Assembly (NCBI GenBank): GCA_026770585.1
Contig: MU646364.1
Location: forward strand, 401,759-421,986
Source of the DNA: Baffinella frigidus
Lineage: Eukaryota > Cryptophyceae > Cryptomonadales > Baffinellaceae
Reading direction: 5' to 3'
Length of the DNA: 20,228 nt
Every line of letters starts with the position of its first letter. Position 1 is the first letter of the stretch. Positions 17,480 to 20,228 of this stretch are shown one piece after another. The notes beneath the pieces are model-generated. The model ran no database searches. It was given only the letters and a program-made list of their open reading frames with translations, and had not been told where the DNA came from. The position numbers were made by a program, and so were the translations under genes.

Positions 17480-17565
17480 TCAGTGTAGAGCAGATGCACA
17501 CGCGAACACCGCCTCGCCAGGCTCCCTGGCTGTTGGCTCAAGTGGAGACTGTGGTGCTACGGTTG
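17480..17565 (-). pseudogene. Diverged fragment matching 11235-11320
   Basis: Same orientation as the source. Landmarks are CGCCTCGCCAGGCTCC and GTGGTGCTACGG. About ten codon-sized differences and a stop show that it does not code. Confidence 0.7.
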
Positions 17566-17786
17566 CATGCACTTTCAACCGTACATGCACAGGGGTATGG
17601 GCTAGCAGGAACCATATCTTAAGAACACAGACCGGATTTGGACCCCCAGTTTTCTTAATTTGGTACCAGAGGGTTGACTAAATCTTGCGTTTAGTCAACC
17701 CTCTGGGACTCATGTAAGAAAAAAGACACCGACAGATGTCGAAGCACTCGTGTTCTTAGCCCAGAAACCCCTGTATGTGTGCATGC
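17562..17786. mobile_element. TIR element with TAAGAACAC ends and a nested perfect hairpin
   Basis: TAAGAACAC at 17620-17628 and GTGTTCTTA at 17750-17758 are inverted. The repeat extends imperfectly outward (GTACATGCACAGGGG versus CCCCTGTATGTGTGCATGCA). The centre holds a perfect 17-bp stem with a 7-nt loop at 17666-17706 (CCAGAGGGTTGACTAAA and its complement). A related copy without the hairpin lies at 18290-18422. Confidence 0.75.
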
Positions 17787-17885
17787 ACGGGTCATGTATC
17801 TGGGACAGGACTCGAAGAACCTATGATTTATCTTCACATTCTGAAACATGCTGAGCAGATGGCGCGTCACGCGACCTAGACCTAG

Positions 17886-19576
17886 TTAGATGATGAAGTG
17901 GAAGAGCTCGAAGACAACCTCGACGGCGATGAGGTAGATGATGATCTGCTCGAGGCGCGTGTGGTGCTTCTCGCTCAGCTCCGTCCGCAGAACCTCCACC
18001 ACCTGCCACCAAGGGGGAGGAAACAAGCTTCAATGAATTGTCAAACACGACCGCTGCACGCCAGGTGGACAGGTGGGACGCGACGAGATGACTCTACAAG
18101 CCGCCCCTCGTCGCATCCCACACACAGCCTTGTAAAACCCCTACATAAATATCTGGGTCACACGCACCCAGCACCCCCCCCCACCGTCACATCCCACACA
18201 GTCGTGTGAAAACCCAGCAGGATATATGGGTCACACCAACCATCCCGCACGCAGCCTTGTGAAAAAAAACCTAAAGGGACATCTGGCTTACAAGAACCCG
18301 TAACTCAAGAACCCGCGCCTAATTTGGGGTTTGCGTGTTGTTAATTTAAGAAAACAGACACCGGCCGAGGATCGACGAAGGGTGTTCTCACAGCCCGGAT
18401 ATCCCTGTATCCCTGCATACCAGGGAGAGAAAAGAGAGTAAGGCAGGAGGGTGGCGCACCTGGTGGGCATAGTCGAGCTTGCGGTTGAGGGTGCGGATGC
18501 GCGAGGTGACGTCAAGCTCGCGCGCGATCTTGGAATAGAGATCCTCCAGCCACGGCTCCTCCCAGTAGGCCTCGGGCGTCTCGCTGCCGGGGGGGGGGCA
18601 AGGTTTAATTAACTGCCAGGTACGACCGCTGGGGAGAGCTAGGTGTGAGAAATTGTCAAATACGACCCCCACGTACCAGAGGGCAAGGTGGGGCGAGATG
18701 TACGGGCCACCGCCAGCACTTCGTCCAGCGGGGGCAGATTCAGCGCCCACGCACCGAGACAGAGAGGGGACGAGAGAGTGAAAGGGATAGCGAGAGACAT
18801 AGATAGATGGTAGAGAGAGAGAAAGAGAGAGGGCGAGAGAGAGAGACAGAGAGAGAGACCACCCCACCCGCGCTGCATCAGCGAGAGAGAGCGCGAGAGG
18901 GAGATGCGAGACGAGCAATGTTTGGTTGGGCCGTGCAGGCGGCACAGTGTGGACAAGTTTCCAGGGCAGGATTGGACGCGAGCAAGCGGCGGGGGGGCGT
19001 GGCGGCAGGCAGGTGGCAGTAAAGTGGGAAGCAGGACCTGTGGGTATCTGGGCTAAGGGCACTTAGGGATGCAAGGTTATGAGGACCTGAGAGGGAGGTG
19101 GAGGTTGATGAGGCCGCGGAGGTGGAGCAGCCTCCCCATCGTCTTCATCACGTCCTTCTGATCGATCCTGCGAGAGGGGGGAGTGGGGGGGACATGTCGG
19201 CACACTCCTACCTCTGCCTCAGTGTGGTTGGCTCATCGTTTTCACACCAAAAGCGGACGGGGTTGTACTGACAACCAAGGAATTTAACTCCCGGTCTGCT
19301 GACCCGCCCCTGCCGCCACCCGCGTGCATGCAACGTCACAACGGCTCCGGCGACGGTGACACCACCCATCAAACGCCCCCCTGCTGTTAAGAGACACGCG
19401 GCCTCCCAGATTCCGTACTACACCATCTAGGATTTGGTGATATTATGGTGGTCAAACAAATTTGACCAGTGAGGCGCGGGGGGGGCTGGCTGGTACTTGA
19501 GGGCCTTCTTCTCGGTGAGGATGTCGGGGATCTGCTTGAGACTTGCGATGAGGTCTTCGCTCCGATCCTCGATAAC
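17886..19576 (-). CDS. RMD1/RMND1 family (DUF155) protein, C-terminal four exons (N-terminus outside window)
   Basis: Exons on the minus strand: 19576-19497, 19167-19087, 18583-18460 and 18002-17886. They join in phase to about 133 residues ending in TAA. The order matches the family C-terminus: VIEDRSEDLIASLKQIPDIL, then IDQKDVMKTMGRLLHLRGLI, then ETPEAYWEEPWLEDLY, RIRTLNRKLDYAHQ, ELSEKHHTRLEQ, and a terminal membrane helix IIIYLIAVEVVFELFHFII. The family (yeast Rmd1, human RMND1) is largely mitochondrial; RMND1 supports mitochondrial translation at the inner membrane. Location here is inferred from the family. Introns contain a GA/CT tract, a 65-bp-class minisatellite and a TIR element copy. 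The upstream exons should lie past the heptamer array at 19665-20228 or in a missing contig. Confidence 0.88.
18113..18295 (+). repeat. Three-unit minisatellite in RMD1 intron 3
   Basis: Units of about 53-74 bp start near 18113, 18188 and 18240. Each runs CATCCC(A/G)CAC, CAGCCTTGTGAAAA (or variant), an A/C-rich part, and ATCTGGGTCACAC or similar. Copies are diverged. Confidence 0.7.
18290..18422. mobile_element. Second copy of the AAGAAC/GTGTTCT element, in RMD1 intron 3
   Basis: It aligns with 17618-17786: AAGAACCCG, TTAATTTAAGAAAACAGACA, TCGACGAAGGGTGTTCT, CAGCCCGGATATCCCTGTAT. It lacks the 17-bp-stem hairpin and reads straight through from TTAATTT to AAGAAAA at that place. Confidence 0.65.
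18775..18910 (-). repeat. GA/CT-rich microsatellite in RMD1 intron 2
   Basis: The plus strand is GAGAGA-rich with interruptions; the transcript strand is CT-rich. It lies about 200-300 nt before the exon-3 acceptor, so it adds to the pyrimidine-rich character of the introns. Confidence 0.85.
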
Positions 19577-19664
19577 CTGCCACACACCACACCACCCCTC
19601 GAACGTCACACATCATCCTCGTGATAACACCAACCCTCGCACGTCACACATCAGGTCCTCCGCA

Positions 19665-20228
19665 CAGTTAGGATTTAGGGGTTTAGGGTTCAAGCTGAGG
19701 GGTTGGGGATGAGGGTTTATGGTTTATAGTTTGGAGTTTAGTATTCAGGGTGTAGGGATTGGGGTTTAGGGTTTCATGTGTAAGGTTCAGGATTCAGGGT
19801 TCAGGTATTAGGGTTGAAGGTTCAGGGTCTAGGGTTTGAGTTTTAGGGTTTATGATTTAGAGTCTGGGGTCTTTTGGTGTTTAGGGTTTGGGATTGGTGT
19901 TTCGGGTTTGGAATTTGGGGTTTAGTGTTGAGGGTGTAGGGTGTAGGGTGTAGGGTGTGGGGTTTGGGGTTTGGGTTTAGGTAGGGTTTAGGGTTCAGGT
20001 TTTGGGTTTTGGGGTTCAGAGTTTGGAGTTTGAGGTTTGTTGTGAGAGGGTTTAGGGTGTGGGGTTCAGGGTTTAGGGTTTAGGTCTTAGGGTTTAGGGT
20101 TTAGGGTTTAGGTTTGAGGGTTTAGAGTTTATGGTTTAGGGTTTAGGGTTTAGGGTTTAGGGTTTAGGGTTTAGGGTTTAGGGTTTAGGGTTTAGGGTTT
20201 AGGGTTTACAGGTTGGGGGGTTAGGGTT
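19665..20228 (-). repeat. TTTAGGG array running off the right edge
   Basis: Degenerate from 19665, then nearly perfect TTTAGGG from about 20134 to 20208 (around ten units), ending with TTGGGGGGTTAGGGTT. It lies upstream of the first visible RMD1 exon, so it is most simply an intron with the C-rich strand in sense. A chromosome end is an alternative because the orientation also suits a right-hand telomere. Confidence 0.85.

Noticed and set aside
17821-18048. 75-codon minus-strand ORF over RMD1 exon 4
   Set aside because: It is the wrong frame. The neighbouring frame gives ELSEKHHTRLEQ and the terminal helix typical of the family.
18388-19062. 224-codon open frame on the minus strand
   Set aside because: It contains RMD1 exon 3 in frame but extends through the CT-rich intron, giving Ser/Leu low-complexity sequence. 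The spliced exon 18583-18460 fits the family.
1-20228. tRNA, rRNA or other structured RNA genes
   Set aside because: I scanned by eye for tRNA T-loop/A-box patterns and rRNA core motifs on both strands and saw none. A covariance-model search would be needed to be sure.

Overview
The window looks like nuclear DNA of a eukaryotic microalga. Every gene I could rebuild is split by GT-AG introns, there is no operon logic, and large tracts are degenerate arrays of the plant/algal telomeric heptamer TTTAGGG/CCCTAAA. A cryptophyte or green-lineage alga would fit; the exact lineage cannot be told from sequence alone. Gene models were built by hand from splice sites, phase continuity and protein sense. 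Several exons are too short to show up as long open frames.

Layout: (1) 518-3194, minus strand: a four-exon TPR protein of 237 aa whose 1.7-kb third intron is almost all heptamer repeats. (2) 3579-5722, plus strand, divergent from gene 1: a four-exon, 123-aa four-helix membrane protein resembling small DUF3147/GlpM-type proteins. (3) 5723-10097: gene-poor DNA with hairpin elements, G-rich sequence, a lower-GC block with two doubtful ORFs, a 620-bp CCCTAAA array, and a nest of dispersed repeats (here called U and E). (4) 10098-11552, minus strand: an unrecognised single-pass membrane protein with a Cys-containing acidic domain. (5) 11739-16315, plus strand, divergent from gene 4: a six-exon, 497-aa protein with signal peptide, two EF-hands, five Cys-rich EGF-like repeats, a C2 domain and a C-terminal membrane anchor. 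(6) 16316-17885: inverted copies of E, U and the gene-4 3' end, plus more hairpin elements. (7) 17886-19576, minus strand: the last four recognised exons of an RMD1/RMND1-family (DUF155) gene; its N-terminus lies beyond a heptamer array that runs off the right edge.

The strongest unusual signal is in the introns. Heptamer arrays fill long introns of all five genes. In four genes on both strands the C-rich strand is the sense strand; gene 2 is the exception. Two of these introns also contain copies of the preceding exon's last bases plus its 5' splice site, as if the introns grew by duplicating a unit that starts at the exon-intron junction. Other introns share their 5' or 3' ends with dispersed non-coding repeats, which suggests introner-like or element-derived introns. 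The other notable item is the gene-5 architecture, which would place a C2 domain on the luminal side of a membrane.

The genes do not form an obvious pathway. Genes 1/2 and 4/5 are divergent pairs that probably share promoter regions of about 380 and 190 bp. Gene 5 looks like a calcium-binding secretory-pathway membrane protein, and gene 7 is probably mitochondrial.
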